Source of the DNA: an uncultured Methylocystaceae bacterium
GTDB lineage: Bacteria; Pseudomonadota; Alphaproteobacteria; Rhizobiales; Beijerinckiaceae
Assembly (NCBI GenBank): GCA_937870755.1
Contig: CALMZV010000040.1
Location: 1 to 60,276 of the forward strand
Reading direction: 5' to 3'
Length of the DNA: 60,276 nt
The translations under genes and the position numbers were made by a program. Below the pieces are notes generated by a model. The model did no database searches, was not told the origin of the DNA, and saw only the letters and a list, made by a program, of their open reading frames with translations. Positions 18,075 to 29,634 of this stretch are shown in pieces; the first letter of the stretch is position 1; every line of letters starts with the position of its first letter.

Positions 18075-18653
18075 ATGCGCGCGTTCACGACGAATCCGAT
18101 GCGGCTCGCGCTGTTGCTGGCGCTCGGCGGCGCCGCGTTGCTCTTCACGCTGCGCGCGGCGCCGACCCGTACGCCGGAAATCGACGGCGTGCGCATCCTC
18201 TACACGCCCTCGCCCGAGGCGTTGCATGTGGACGTGGAAACCATCGGCGGCGCGCGTCGGAAGATCGACATGGCCGCCTATGTGCTGACCGATCGTTCGT
18301 TGATGGCGGCGTTGCAGCAGGCCGCGCGGCGCGGCGTGAAGGTGCGGCTCTATCTCGACCGCTCGTTCACCACGCGCGGCCAGAGCAAGAGCGAGGACGC
18401 CTTCGCCGATCTCGCGGCCACGCCCAACGTGACGATGCGCTTCAAGTCGCGTGAGGCGGGCATGATGCATCTGAAGTCCTACAGCGTGGACGACAGGCTG
18501 CTGCGCACCGGCTCCGCCAATTTCTCCTATTCCGGCGGGCGTTTCCAGGACAACGACGTGGTGATCTTCAATTCCCCCGCGCATGCGGCGAATTTCGGCG
18601 CGCTGTTCGAGAAGATGTGGGCTCGCGCCGACAACGAGGATTATCGAAAGTGA
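18075..18653 (+). CDS. Single-HKD phospholipase D-like / Nuc-type nuclease, membrane-anchored or secreted
   Basis: This 192-residue protein has an N-terminal hydrophobic segment (about residues 10-27), which may be a signal peptide or anchor, then one PLD domain with HKD motif His132, Lys134 and Asp139 followed by GSANFS (146-151). Single-HKD members of this size act as homodimers, the best known being the endonuclease Nuc; a phosphodiesterase acting on lipids cannot be excluded. It starts 3 nt after tsaD and its TGA overlaps the gpsA GTG, so all three genes are probably co-transcribed. Confidence 0.87.
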   Translation: MRAFTTNPMRLALLLALGGAALLFTLRAAPTRTPEIDGVRILYTPSPEALHVDVETIGGARRKIDMAAYVLTDRSLMAALQQAARRGVKVRLYLDRSFTTRGQSKSEDAFADLAATPNVTMRFKSREAGMMHLKSYSVDDRLLRTGSANFSYSGGRFQDNDVVIFNSPAHAANFGALFEKMWARADNEDYRK

Positions 18654-19639
18654 CCGCGCCGGAAATTTCGGTTCTGGGCGCGGGCGCCTGGGGCACGGCG
18701 CTCGCCAATCTCTGCGCGCGCGAGGGCCGCAGGACGCTCCTGTGGGCGCGCGACGCGCAGCACGTGGCCGACATGCGCGCCACGCGCGAGAACGCGCGGC
18801 GCCTGCCCGGCGTGCGGCTTGCGGGTTCGATCGAACCGACGACCGATTTCGCGCAGGCCGCCGCCGCGCGCGTGGTGCTGGCGGTCGCGCCCGCGCAGGG
18901 GCTGCGCGCGCTCGCGCGCGCCGCGCGCGCCGTGGTCGCGCCCGGCGCCGACTGGATCGTCTGCGCCAAGGGCATCGAGCGCGAGACGGACGCGTTCATG
19001 TCGGAAGTGCTCGCGCAGGAGCTGCCGCAGGCCGCGCCCGCCGTTCTCTCGGGTCCGAGCTTTGCGGAAGACGTCTCGCGCGGCCTGCCGACGGCGGTCA
19101 CGCTGGCCGCGCGCGATGCGGCGCGCGGCGACGAGCTCTGCCGCATGATCGGCGCGCCGACGTTCCGCCTCTATCGGTCGACCGATGTGCGCGGCGTGGA
19201 GATCGGCGGCGCGGCCAAGAACGTGCTCGCCATCGCCTGCGGCGTGGCGGCGGGGCGCGAACTCGGCGCGAGCGCGGTGGCGGCGCTCACTGCGCGCGGG
19301 TTCGCCGAACTCACGCGGTTCGGCGCGGCGTTCGGCGCGCAGCCGCAGACATTGATGGGTCTGTCGGGCCTCGGCGACCTGGTGCTGTCGTGCGGCTCGC
19401 TGCAATCGCGCAATTTCGCCTTCGGCCATGCGCTCGGGCGGGGCGCCTCGCTCGATACGGCCAGCGGCGGCAAGCTCGCCGAAGGCGCATTCACCGCGCG
19501 CGCGCTCGTCGACATGGCGCGCGTGCGCAACATCGACATGCCGATCGCGGAGGTGGTCGATCGCCTCGTATCCGGCGCGCTCGACGTGCAGGGCGCGATC
19601 GAGACGCTGATGATGCGACCGCTGAAGGCGGAAAACTGA
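18650..19639 (+). CDS. gpsA: Glycerol-3-phosphate dehydrogenase [NAD(P)+]
   Basis: GpsA reduces dihydroxyacetone phosphate to sn-glycerol-3-phosphate for phospholipid synthesis. The 329-residue protein has the nucleotide-binding GAGAWGTAL at about residues 9-17, the SGPSFAEDVSRGLPTAV signature, the active-site Lys in GGAAKNVLAIACG and GLGDLVLSC. It begins with GTG at 18650, overlapping the preceding TGA by 4 nt; no ATG would give a complete Rossmann fold. Confidence 0.95.
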   Translation: MTAPEISVLGAGAWGTALANLCAREGRRTLLWARDAQHVADMRATRENARRLPGVRLAGSIEPTTDFAQAAAARVVLAVAPAQGLRALARAARAVVAPGADWIVCAKGIERETDAFMSEVLAQELPQAAPAVLSGPSFAEDVSRGLPTAVTLAARDAARGDELCRMIGAPTFRLYRSTDVRGVEIGGAAKNVLAIACGVAAGRELGASAVAALTARGFAELTRFGAAFGAQPQTLMGLSGLGDLVLSCGSLQSRNFAFGHALGRGASLDTASGGKLAEGAFTARALVDMARVRNIDMPIAEVVDRLVSGALDVQGAIETLMMRPLKAEN

Positions 19640-19664
19640 ACGACGATTGCAGCAGGAGGGCGCG

Positions 19665-20072
19665 ATGGCGCATTGGCTCGTCAAGAGCGAACCGTCCGTC
19701 TGGTCGTGGGACGACCAGGTGAAGGCCGGCGCGAAGGGCACGCATTGGGACGGCGTGCGCAATCATTCGGCCAAGCTCAACATGATGGCGATGAAGAAGG
19801 GCGAACTGGCGTTCTTCTATCATTCGAACGAGGAGCGCGCGGTCGTCGGCGTCGTCGAGATCGTCCGGGAATTCTATCCCGCGCCCGACGATCCGCCGTT
19901 CGGCATGGTGGACGTGCGCGCCAGGACCGCGTTTCGAACGCCCGTCACGCTCGCTCGCGCGAAGGCCGAGCCGCGGTTGGGCAAAATGGTTCTGGTCGTC
20001 AATTCGCGACTGTCCGTGCAGCCGGTGACGGACGAGGAATGGAAGATCGTCTGCGCGATGGGCGGGGTGTGA
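19665..20072 (+). CDS. EVE domain-containing protein
   Basis: This 135-residue protein is almost entirely an EVE (PUA-like) domain: HWLVKSEPSVWSWDD at the N-terminus, WDGVRNHSAKLNMMAMKKGELAFFYHS and the VGVVEIVREFYP strand. Such domains bind modified bases in nucleic acids. ATG at 19665 follows AGCAGGAGGG, a strong ribosome-binding site. Its place just after gpsA is common in Hyphomicrobiales. Its target is unknown. Confidence 0.93.
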   Translation: MAHWLVKSEPSVWSWDDQVKAGAKGTHWDGVRNHSAKLNMMAMKKGELAFFYHSNEERAVVGVVEIVREFYPAPDDPPFGMVDVRARTAFRTPVTLARAKAEPRLGKMVLVVNSRLSVQPVTDEEWKIVCAMGGV

Positions 20073-20086
20073 GGCGAGCCGGGGGT

Positions 20087-20911
20087 CTACCGCTGGCCGA
20101 TGGCCTGCCGCGCGGCCGAGAGCACGGCGGCGCGGAACCCGCCTTCCACGCTTACGGTGAAATTGTAATGCGTCGGCGAGAAGGGCGCGACGGCGCCGGG
20201 CTTCTTCGAGCGCCAGCCGACGAAAATGGCGGCGAGGTCGCGCGTGGGGGCGCCGTCCGGGTTCTCCGCCAGAACCGCCCCGCCCGAGGCGCCGTCGCCG
20301 GTCTCGCAGTCGCAGGCGAATTCGCGCGGGGCGGGCGCATTGGCGCCGGCCTGTCCGTAGAGCTTGCACGATTGCAGCGACAGCTGGCGGCCGCCACCCC
20401 AGTCGAAATGGCCGCGCGCGGCCAGCTCCACCGGCTTGTCGGGCGCGACCGCCGGAGCAAGGCCATACGGCTGCACGCCGTCGAGCGGGCGTTGCAGCTT
20501 GGCGACCGCCCAGTCGTGCACCGCGGGCTGCGCATAGGGCCGGCGGCTGCCGGCGACGATCGAGTCCATCACGATGGGCGTGCGCACGGCCACGCCGTCG
20601 ACCTCGATCTCGAACGCGCATTGGGCGGCGCGCGGCGCGCCGTTGGCGTCGAACAGCACGTGGGCGGCGGTGGTGATGACGTCGCGCGCAAGGGTGAGTT
20701 GGCCGGCGCCGTGCGCCTCGCCGCAGACCACCAGACCCGAGGCGCCGTAAAACTTGCGGGCGGTCTTCATGTCGAGGCCGCGTTCGCGGGCGTAATCCTC
20801 GAGGGTCTTGCGGCCCTCCACGCCGAACGAAAGGGCGGAAGCGGATACGGCTGAAACGGTGAGAAGGGCGCCTGCGCAGACGGCGACAACTGAACCTTTG
20901 CTGACCGCCAT
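20087..20911 (-). CDS. Secreted trypsin-like serine protease
   Basis: This 274-residue protein has an N-terminal signal peptide (about residues 1-26, ending SASA) and a chymotrypsin-fold domain with His84 in TAAHVLF, Asp133 in HDWAVAKL and Ser209 in GDGASGGAV, so the triad looks complete. Paired cysteines (CGEAH, CDCETG) suit a periplasmic location. No PDZ domain follows, so it is not a DegP. The target is unknown. It converges with the EVE gene, 14 nt apart. Confidence 0.86.
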   Translation of the reverse strand: MAVSKGSVVAVCAGALLTVSAVSASALSFGVEGRKTLEDYARERGLDMKTARKFYGASGLVVCGEAHGAGQLTLARDVITTAAHVLFDANGAPRAAQCAFEIEVDGVAVRTPIVMDSIVAGSRRPYAQPAVHDWAVAKLQRPLDGVQPYGLAPAVAPDKPVELAARGHFDWGGGRQLSLQSCKLYGQAGANAPAPREFACDCETGDGASGGAVLAENPDGAPTRDLAAIFVGWRSKKPGAVAPFSPTHYNFTVSVEGGFRAAVLSAARQAIGQR

Positions 20912-21104
20912 CCCGCCCCGCCTCCGATCTGGTTCAAGCCATAGGATCACCGCGGGGCTGGCGCAAGCCGGACCGCCGCGCCGTCCACTGTCGCGCGTTC
21001 CTGTCGGATGAAAGCGTGTCGCTTTCGTGGCGGCGCGTGGCGCATCGCACAGGAAAAGGGTAAATGGCGCGCCAATGGGGCGGGCGCGAGGCCGGGAGAG
21101 GCGG

Positions 21105-22277
21105 GTGACGGGCACGATCGAAGCGCGGTACGCGGACCGCATCAGGCGCGGTCTGATCGAGCCGGACGACGCACAGAAGGCGGCGGTCGCCCGGCTCGAC
21201 CGCCTGCGCGCCGAATTGGCGCAGACGCGCCTGGCCCGCAAGGCCAGCCCGCTCGGCTGGCTGTTCGGCGGCGCCCGCAAGGTCGAGCGCCCGCCGGGCC
21301 TCTACCTCTGGGGCGATGTCGGGCGCGGCAAGACCATGCTGATGGACCTGTTTTTCGAGACCGTGGAGATCCGCCGCAAGCGGCGCGCCCATTTCCATTC
21401 CTTCATGGCGGACGTCCACGGCCGCATTTTCGAATGGCGACAGAAGAAGAAGGCCGGGCTGGTGAAAGGGGAGGATCCCATCGCCCCCGTGGCGGCCGAT
21501 CTCGCCGAGGAGGCCTGGCTCCTCTGTTTCGACGAATTCGCGGTCACCGACATCGCCGACGCCATGATCCTCGGCCGGCTCTTCCAGGCCCTGTTCGCCA
21601 ACGGCGTGGTGGTGGTGGCCACGTCCAACGTCCCGCCGGACGGTCTCTACCGCGACGGGCTCAACCGGGCGCTGTTTCTGCCCTTCATCGCCATGCTGGG
21701 GGAGAAGATGGAGGTGCGGAAACTCGAATCGCGCACCGATTTCCGGCTGGAGAAACTGACCGCCTCCGAAATCTGGTTCACGCCCGACGACGCCGCCGCG
21801 CGCGCGAAGCTGGACGACATGTTCCGCGCGCTGGCGGGCGTGGACAAGGGCGCGCCCGAAACGGTCGTCGTGTTCGGCCGCACGGTGGTCGTGCCCGAGG
21901 CCGCCCATCTGGTCGCGCGGTTCGCCTACGCCGATCTCTGCCAGGCCGCGCTCGGCGCGTCCGATTTCGTGGAGATCGCGCGCAGCTACCAGACGCTGAT
22001 TCTCGCCGGCGTGCCGCGCCTCGACCGCGAGAAGCGCAACGAGGCCAAACGGTTCATCGTGCTGATCGACGCGCTCTACGACCACCGCGTCAAACTGGTG
22101 GCCTCGGCCGCCGCCGCCCCGGGCGATCTCTACGTCGACGGCATCGGCACGGAGGCGTTCGAATTCCAGCGCACCGTCTCGCGCCTGACCGAGATGCAGT
22201 CGGCCGAATACCTGGCCCTGCCGCACGGTTCGCCCTCGGATGTCTCCGGCGACACCGGCGGGCTGGTCGAGACATGA
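21105..22277 (+). CDS. zapE: AFG1-like P-loop ATPase, cell division protein ZapE
   Basis: ZapE is an FtsZ-associated ATPase of the AFG1/LACE1 family. The 390-residue protein carries Walker A GDVGRGKTMLMD, the HFHSFMADVHGRI block, Walker B LLCFDEFAVTDIADAM and VATSNVPPDGLY, all family signatures. GTG at 21105 is chosen because GGGAGAGG lies just before it and the protein then begins VTGTIEARYADRIRRG; an ATG at 21075 would add 10 Arg-rich residues. It overlaps the TetR gene start by an ATGA junction. In many relatives zapE directly precedes mdh and sucCD, as it nearly does here. Confidence 0.93.
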   Translation: MTGTIEARYADRIRRGLIEPDDAQKAAVARLDRLRAELAQTRLARKASPLGWLFGGARKVERPPGLYLWGDVGRGKTMLMDLFFETVEIRRKRRAHFHSFMADVHGRIFEWRQKKKAGLVKGEDPIAPVAADLAEEAWLLCFDEFAVTDIADAMILGRLFQALFANGVVVVATSNVPPDGLYRDGLNRALFLPFIAMLGEKMEVRKLESRTDFRLEKLTASEIWFTPDDAAARAKLDDMFRALAGVDKGAPETVVVFGRTVVVPEAAHLVARFAYADLCQAALGASDFVEIARSYQTLILAGVPRLDREKRNEAKRFIVLIDALYDHRVKLVASAAAAPGDLYVDGIGTEAFEFQRTVSRLTEMQSAEYLALPHGSPSDVSGDTGGLVET

Positions 22278-22864
22278 CCGCGCCGGACGCGCGCATTCTC
22301 GCGGCGGCGGCCGATCTGCTGCGCCGCGTGGGGCCGGGGCGCGCGACCATCGTCCAGATCGCCGAAGCGGCCGGCATGTCGCACGCCAATGTCTACCGCT
22401 ATTTCCCGTCGAAGGCCGCGCTGGTGGAGGAGGTGACGGCCGTCTGGCTGCGCCCGATCGAGGCGGAGGCGCGCGCCATCGCCGACGGGCCCGACCCCGC
22501 GCCCGACAAGCTGGAGCGGCTCCTGTTCGCCATTCACCGTTCCTACCGCGACAAGCTGGAGGCCGACCCCCGCCTGTTCGCCATGCTGGCCGCCGCGGCC
22601 GCCGCCAACTCCGGCGTCGCGCGCAAGCACCGCGCCCGGCTGCAGGCGATCGTGCAGCGGGTGGTGGAGGAGGGGCGGGCGCAGCAAAGGTTCCCGCAGA
22701 CCGACGTCCGCCGGGCGATGGAGACGGTGTTCGACGTCTGTCATCGGTTCCTCCATCCGGTGGCGGTGGAGCTGGACCGCGATCTGCCGCGCGCCTCGGT
22801 CGACCGACGGGCCGCGCGCGTTGCGCGGCTGACGTTGCGGGCGCTGGCCGCCGGTCGCGGCTGA
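22274..22864 (+). CDS. TetR family transcriptional regulator
   Basis: This 196-residue regulator has an N-terminal helix-turn-helix at about residues 8-50 (ATIVQIAEAAGMSHANVYRYFPSK), followed by an Ala-rich ligand domain resembling the TetR C-terminal type with DKLERLLFAIHRSYRDKL. The ligand is unknown. It overlaps zapE by 4 nt and is probably expressed with it. A partial inverted repeat lies 10 nt after its stop. Confidence 0.92.
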   Translation: MTAPDARILAAAADLLRRVGPGRATIVQIAEAAGMSHANVYRYFPSKAALVEEVTAVWLRPIEAEARAIADGPDPAPDKLERLLFAIHRSYRDKLEADPRLFAMLAAAAAANSGVARKHRARLQAIVQRVVEEGRAQQRFPQTDVRRAMETVFDVCHRFLHPVAVELDRDLPRASVDRRAARVARLTLRALAAGRG

Positions 22865-24127
<1,263 letters not shown>

Positions 24128-24205
24128 TTTTTCGACCCGGCGCGGGCCACGCCCGCGCCGTTCCTGAACCACAGCGGCGCGACAGCCCGCGACCGGGGAG
24201 TTGAA

Positions 24206-25404
24206 ATGAACATCCACGAATATCAGGCCAAAGCCGTGCTGCGCGAATTCGGCGCGCCGGTCTCGCGCGGCGTCGCCGTGCTGAAAGCCGAAGACGCCGA
24301 GAAGGCTGCCAAAGAACTCGGCGGTCCGCTCTGGGTCGTCAAGTCGCAGATCCACGCGGGCGGCCGCGGCAAGGGCAAGTTCAAGGAAGCCTCCGCCGGC
24401 GACAAGGGCGGCGTCCGCCTCGCCAAATCGGTCGAGGATGTCGTCGCCAACGTCAAGCAGATGCTGGGCGCGACGCTCGTGACCGTGCAGACCGGCCCGG
24501 CCGGCAAGCAGGTCAACCGTCTCTACATCGAGGAAGGCTCCGACATCGCGAAGGAATTCTACCTTTCGATGCTCGTCGACCGCTCCACCTCGCGCATTTC
24601 TTTCGTCGTTTCGACCGAAGGCGGCATGGACATCGAGCAGGTCGCCCACGACGCGCCCGAGAAGATCATCACCTTCTCGGTCGATCCCGCGACGGGCGTC
24701 ATGGGCCATCACGGCCGCCGCGTGGCGCAGGCGCTCGAACTGACCGGCGACCTCGCCAAACAGGCCGGCGCGCTCATCGAGAAACTCTATGCGGCGTTCG
24801 TCGCCAAGGACATGGAGATGCTCGAGATCAACCCGCTGATCGTCACCACCGACGGCAAGCTGAAGTGCCTCGACGCGAAAGTGTCGTTCGACAACAACGC
24901 GCTGTTCCGCCACCCCGACATCGCCGCGCTGCGCGACGAGACGGAGGAGGACGAGAAGGAGATCGAGGCCTCCAAATACGACCTCAACTACATCACGCTC
25001 GACGGAACCATCGGGTGCATGGTCAACGGCGCGGGCCTGGCGATGGCCACCATGGACATCATCAAGCTCTACGGCGAAAGCCCCGCCAACTTCCTCGATG
25101 TCGGCGGCGGCGCCAGCAAGGAGAAGGTGACGGCGGCGTTCAAGATCATCACCGCCGACCCGAACGTGAAGGGCATTCTCATCAACATCTTCGGCGGCAT
25201 CATGAAATGCGACATCATCGCCGAGGGCGTGATCGCGGCGGTGAAGGAAGTGGGTCTGAAGGTGCCGCTGGTCGTGCGCCTGGAAGGCACCAACGTCGAT
25301 CTCGGCAAGAAGATCATCAGCGAGTCGGGTCTGAACGTCATCCCCGCCGACGATCTCGACGACGCTGCGCAGAAAATCGTGAAAGCCGTGAAGGAAGCCG
25401 CCTG

Positions 25405-25405
<1 letters not shown>
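24206..25405 (+). CDS. sucC: Succinyl-CoA ligase (ADP-forming) subunit beta
   Basis: The beta subunit of succinyl-CoA synthetase has an ATP-grasp domain and the succinate site. The 399-residue protein begins [19 protein letters not shown] and contains [43 protein letters not shown] and [19 protein letters not shown] precedes the ATG at 24206. Its stop TGA shares one base with the sucD ATG (TGATG), so the subunits are translationally coupled. Confidence 0.98.
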
Positions 25406-26289
<884 letters not shown>

Positions 26290-26298
26290 CGCGAATTT

Positions 26299-26330
26299 CC
26301 GGAACGTGGGCTTTCGGGCTCACGTTCCGG
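26299..26330 (+). terminator. Strong hairpin between sucD and sucA (no U tract)
   Basis: A perfect 10-bp stem, CCGGAACGTG at 26299-26308 with CACGTTCCGG at 26321-26330, is extended inward by GC pairs and a G-T pair around a TTTCGG loop. There is no T run after it, so it is either a weak terminator or an mRNA processing or stability element that could set different levels for sucCD and sucAB. The rest of the gap to 26509 shows only the TGGGAGACC ribosome-binding site before sucA. Confidence 0.5.
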
Positions 26331-26509
26331 GCAGGGTTGCTCGCTTAGGAATTGCAGCGCGCCGCGAGCGCGCGCCCGAACAGCCGGTCAACCGGCGGAT
26401 GTCGAACTTTTTGGGAAACGCGGGGGCCGTTTCGCCCGGCGGGTGCGCCGGCGCGGCTTGATGCGTCCGTGCGCCCGTATGGGCGCCGGCTGAATATGGG
26501 AGACCTCGC

Positions 26510-29500
26510 ATGGCGAACGACGGGTCCAACGGCGCGGGCCGATCCGCACGGAACGAGGCCTTCGCGGCCGGATCGTTCCTCTACGGCGGCAACGCGGCCT
26601 ATATCGAACAGTTGCAGGCTGCCTACGAGGCCGACCCGGCCTCCGTCGATCCGGAATGGCGCGCCTTTTTCGGCGAAGTCGCCGACGACCGGGCGACCGT
26701 TGAGAAGAACGCGCAGGGCGCCTCCTGGAAGCGGAAGAACTGGCCGCTCGCCGCCAACGGCGAGCTCGTCTCCGCGCTCGACAGCGACTGGAGCCTTTCG
26801 GAAAAGGCCGCGGCCGACAAGATCAGGGCGAAGGCGGCCGCCGACGGTAGAACCATTTCGGACGACGACCTGCAACGCGCCGCGCGCGACAGCGTGCGCG
26901 CCATCATGATGATTCGCGCCTATCGCATGCGCGGCCATCTGCACGCCAATCTCGATCCGCTGGGAATCGAGGCGCGCCACGACCATGGCGAACTGCATCC
27001 TTCCACCTACGGGTTCGAGGACACCGATCTCGACCGCAGAATCTTCATAGATCACGTGCTCGGTCTGGAATACGCCACCGTCAACGAGATGCTGGCGATC
27101 CTGCGCCGCACCTACTGTTCGACCATCGGTTACGAGTTCATGCACATTTCCGATCCTGCCGAAAAGGCCTGGATTCAGGAGCGCATCGAAGGGCCGCACA
27201 AGGAGATCGCCTTCACCAACGAGGGCAAGCGCGCCATTCTGCAAAAGCTGGTGGAAGCCGAAGGGTTCGAGAAGTTCCTCGACGTGAAATACACCGGCAC
27301 CAAGCGCTTCGGCCTCGACGGCGGCGAGGCGATCGTGCCCGCGCTCGAACAGATCATCAAACGCGCCGGCGCGCTCGGCGCCAAGGAGATCGTGTTCGGC
27401 ATGGCCCATCGCGGCCGCCTGAACATTCTCTGCCAGGTGATGGGCAAGCCGCACCGCGCCTTGTTCCACGAGTTCAAGGGCGGCTCGTTCGTGCCCGACG
27501 AGGTGGAAGGCTCCGGCGACGTGAAATATCACCTCGGCGCCTCGTCCGATCGCGAGTTCGACAACAACAAGGTCCATCTCTCGCTGACCGCCAATCCCTC
27601 GCATCTCGAGATCGTCGATCCGGTGGTGCTCGGCAAGGTGCGCGCCAAGCAGGACCAGCACCGCGACGGGCCGATGGATCGCCTGACCGTCATCCCGCTG
27701 CTCATCCACGGCGACGCGGCCTTCGCCGGCCAGGGCGTGGTGGCCGAATGTCTCGGTCTTTCGGGCTTGAAAGGACATCGCACCGGCGGTTCGGTCCATT
27801 TCATCATCAACAACCAGATCGGCTTCACCACCTATCCGCGCTACTCGCGCTCCTCGCCCTATCCTTCGGACGTGGCCAAGATGGTCGAGGCGCCGATCTT
27901 CCACGTCAACGGCGACGACCCGGAAGCGGTCGTGTTCGCGGCGAAGGTTGCGACCGAGTTTCGTCAGCGCTTCCAGAAGCCGGTCGTCATCGACATGTGG
28001 TGCTACCGCAGATTCGGCCACAACGAGGGCGACGAGCCTGGCTTCACCCAGCCGCTGATGTATCGCAAGATTCGCTCGCACCGCACGACGCTCGAAATCT
28101 ACGGCGAGAAACTCGTCGCCGAAAAACTCGTCACGCAGGGCGAGGTCGAGAAATGGATGGCTGACTGGCGCCATCGCCTGGAGGCCGAATACGAGGCCGG
28201 CCAGGCCTACAAGCCGAACAAGGCCGACTGGCTCGACGGCCGCTGGGCCGGGCTCAAGCCCGCGAGCGAAACGATGGACGACGAGCGCCGCGGCAGGACG
28301 GGCGTGGCTGTCGATACGCTGCGCGCGCTCGGCGTCAGCATCAACACGCCGCCGCAGGGCTTCAACGTCCACCGCACCATCAAGCGGTTCATGGACAACC
28401 GCAAGAAGATGGTCGAGACGGGCGAGGGCGTCGACTGGGCGTTGGCCGAAGCGCTCGCCTTCGCCACGTTGCTGGTGGAGGGCCACCGCGTGCGCCTTTC
28501 GGGGCAGGATTGCGAGCGCGGCACGTTCTCGCAGCGCCATTCCATGCTCATCGACCAGGAGACGGAGAACCGCTACGCGCCGCTCAACCACATTCGCGAA
28601 GGCAAGCAGGGCAAGTACGAAGTCATCAATTCGATGCTTTCCGAAGAGGCCGTGCTCGGGTTCGAATATGGCTACTCGCTGGCCGAACCCAATGCGCTGA
28701 CGATCTGGGAGGCGCAGTTCGGCGATTTCGCCAATGGCGCGCAGGTGCTGTTCGACCAGTTCATCTCGTCGGGCGAGCGCAAGTGGCTGCGCATGTCGGG
28801 CCTCGTGTGCATGCTCCCGCACGGCTACGAGGGGCAGGGGCCGGAACATTCCTCCGCGCGTCTCGAGCGCTACCTGCAAATGTGCGCCGAAGACAACCTG
28901 CAGGTCGCAAACTGCACGACGCCGGCGAACTATTTCCACATCCTGCGCCGGCAGCTCAAGCGCGAGATCCGCAAGCCGCTCATCCTCATGACGCCGAAAT
29001 CGCTGCTGCGCCACAAGCGCTGCGTGTCGCGGCTCGACGAACTGGGACAGGACACGTCGTTCCATCGTGTGTTGTGGGACGACGCGCAGGCGCTGAAGAA
29101 CGAGCCGATCAGGCTGGTGAAGGACGACAAGATCCGTCGCGTCGTCCTGTGTTCGGGCAAGGTCTACTACGACCTCTACGAGGAGCGCGAGAAGCGCGGG
29201 ATCGACGATGTCTATCTCATGCGCGTCGAACAGCTCTATCCGTTCCCGCTGAAGGCGCTGGTGCAGGAAATGTCGCGCTTCAAGAAAGCCGATGTCGTGT
29301 GGTGCCAGGAAGAGCCCAAGAACATGGGCGCATGGACCTTCGTCGAGCCCTACCTGGAATGGGTGCTGGGGCAGGCGGGCGCGAAAGCGAAACGCCCCGT
29401 CTACGTTGGCCGGCCGGCCTCGGCCGCCACCGCAACCGGCACCATGTCGCGCCATCTGGCGCAACTGAAAGCGTTTCTGGACGAGGCCTTCGCGGCCTGA
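26510..29500 (+). CDS. sucA: 2-oxoglutarate dehydrogenase E1 component
   Basis: SucA is the thiamine-diphosphate-dependent decarboxylase of the 2-oxoglutarate dehydrogenase complex. The 996-residue protein begins with the E2-binding type N-terminus (SFLYGGNAAYIEQLQAAYEA), then HRGRLN, HGDAAFAGQGVVAE, the ThDP motif region around HVNGDDPEAV, and the C-terminal transketolase half (FSQRHSML, PHGYEGQGPEHSSARLERYL, GVVWCQEEPKN-like). Length is normal. It follows sucD by 220 nt and precedes sucB. Confidence 0.98.
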   Translation: MANDGSNGAGRSARNEAFAAGSFLYGGNAAYIEQLQAAYEADPASVDPEWRAFFGEVADDRATVEKNAQGASWKRKNWPLAANGELVSALDSDWSLSEKAAADKIRAKAAADGRTISDDDLQRAARDSVRAIMMIRAYRMRGHLHANLDPLGIEARHDHGELHPSTYGFEDTDLDRRIFIDHVLGLEYATVNEMLAILRRTYCSTIGYEFMHISDPAEKAWIQERIEGPHKEIAFTNEGKRAILQKLVEAEGFEKFLDVKYTGTKRFGLDGGEAIVPALEQIIKRAGALGAKEIVFGMAHRGRLNILCQVMGKPHRALFHEFKGGSFVPDEVEGSGDVKYHLGASSDREFDNNKVHLSLTANPSHLEIVDPVVLGKVRAKQDQHRDGPMDRLTVIPLLIHGDAAFAGQGVVAECLGLSGLKGHRTGGSVHFIINNQIGFTTYPRYSRSSPYPSDVAKMVEAPIFHVNGDDPEAVVFAAKVATEFRQRFQKPVVIDMWCYRRFGHNEGDEPGFTQPLMYRKIRSHRTTLEIYGEKLVAEKLVTQGEVEKWMADWRHRLEAEYEAGQAYKPNKADWLDGRWAGLKPASETMDDERRGRTGVAVDTLRALGVSINTPPQGFNVHRTIKRFMDNRKKMVETGEGVDWALAEALAFATLLVEGHRVRLSGQDCERGTFSQRHSMLIDQETENRYAPLNHIREGKQGKYEVINSMLSEEAVLGFEYGYSLAEPNALTIWEAQFGDFANGAQVLFDQFISSGERKWLRMSGLVCMLPHGYEGQGPEHSSARLERYLQMCAEDNLQVANCTTPANYFHILRRQLKREIRKPLILMTPKSLLRHKRCVSRLDELGQDTSFHRVLWDDAQALKNEPIRLVKDDKIRRVVLCSGKVYYDLYEEREKRGIDDVYLMRVEQLYPFPLKALVQEMSRFKKADVVWCQEEPKNMGAWTFVEPYLEWVLGQAGAKAKRPVYVGRPASAATATGTMSRHLAQLKAFLDEAFAA

Positions 29501-29516
29501 CCGCGACCGATCGACG

Positions 29517-29601
29517 GAGCGCGCGGCGACGCGCGCTCTGAAACCTGAAATCGATCAGCTTCTCTGCATTTGAGCTATTCCGCTCGAAATGCAGGCTGAT
29601 C
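29517..29601 (+). other. Two hairpins in the sucA-sucB gap
   Basis: The first, at 29517-29538, is a perfect 9-bp GC stem (GAGCGCGCG/CGCGCGCTC) with a GCGA tetraloop. The second, at 29553-29601, is a longer interrupted stem: GATCAGC pairs with GCTGATC, and inside it TGCATTT and GAGC pair with GCTC and AAATGCA. Neither has a T run. They are likely RNA structures in the operon mRNA, affecting stability or sucB translation, but their role is not shown by sequence alone. Confidence 0.5.
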
Positions 29602-29634
29602 CAGAGGACCGCGCGCAAGGCGTGGAGGGAAAAC

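Noticed and set aside
26345-29464. A 1039-residue open frame on the minus strand opposite sucA
   Set aside because: It is the antisense shadow of sucA in GC-rich DNA; its composition (His/Arg/Asp/Ala-rich without domains) is typical of such shadows and sucA is unmistakable.
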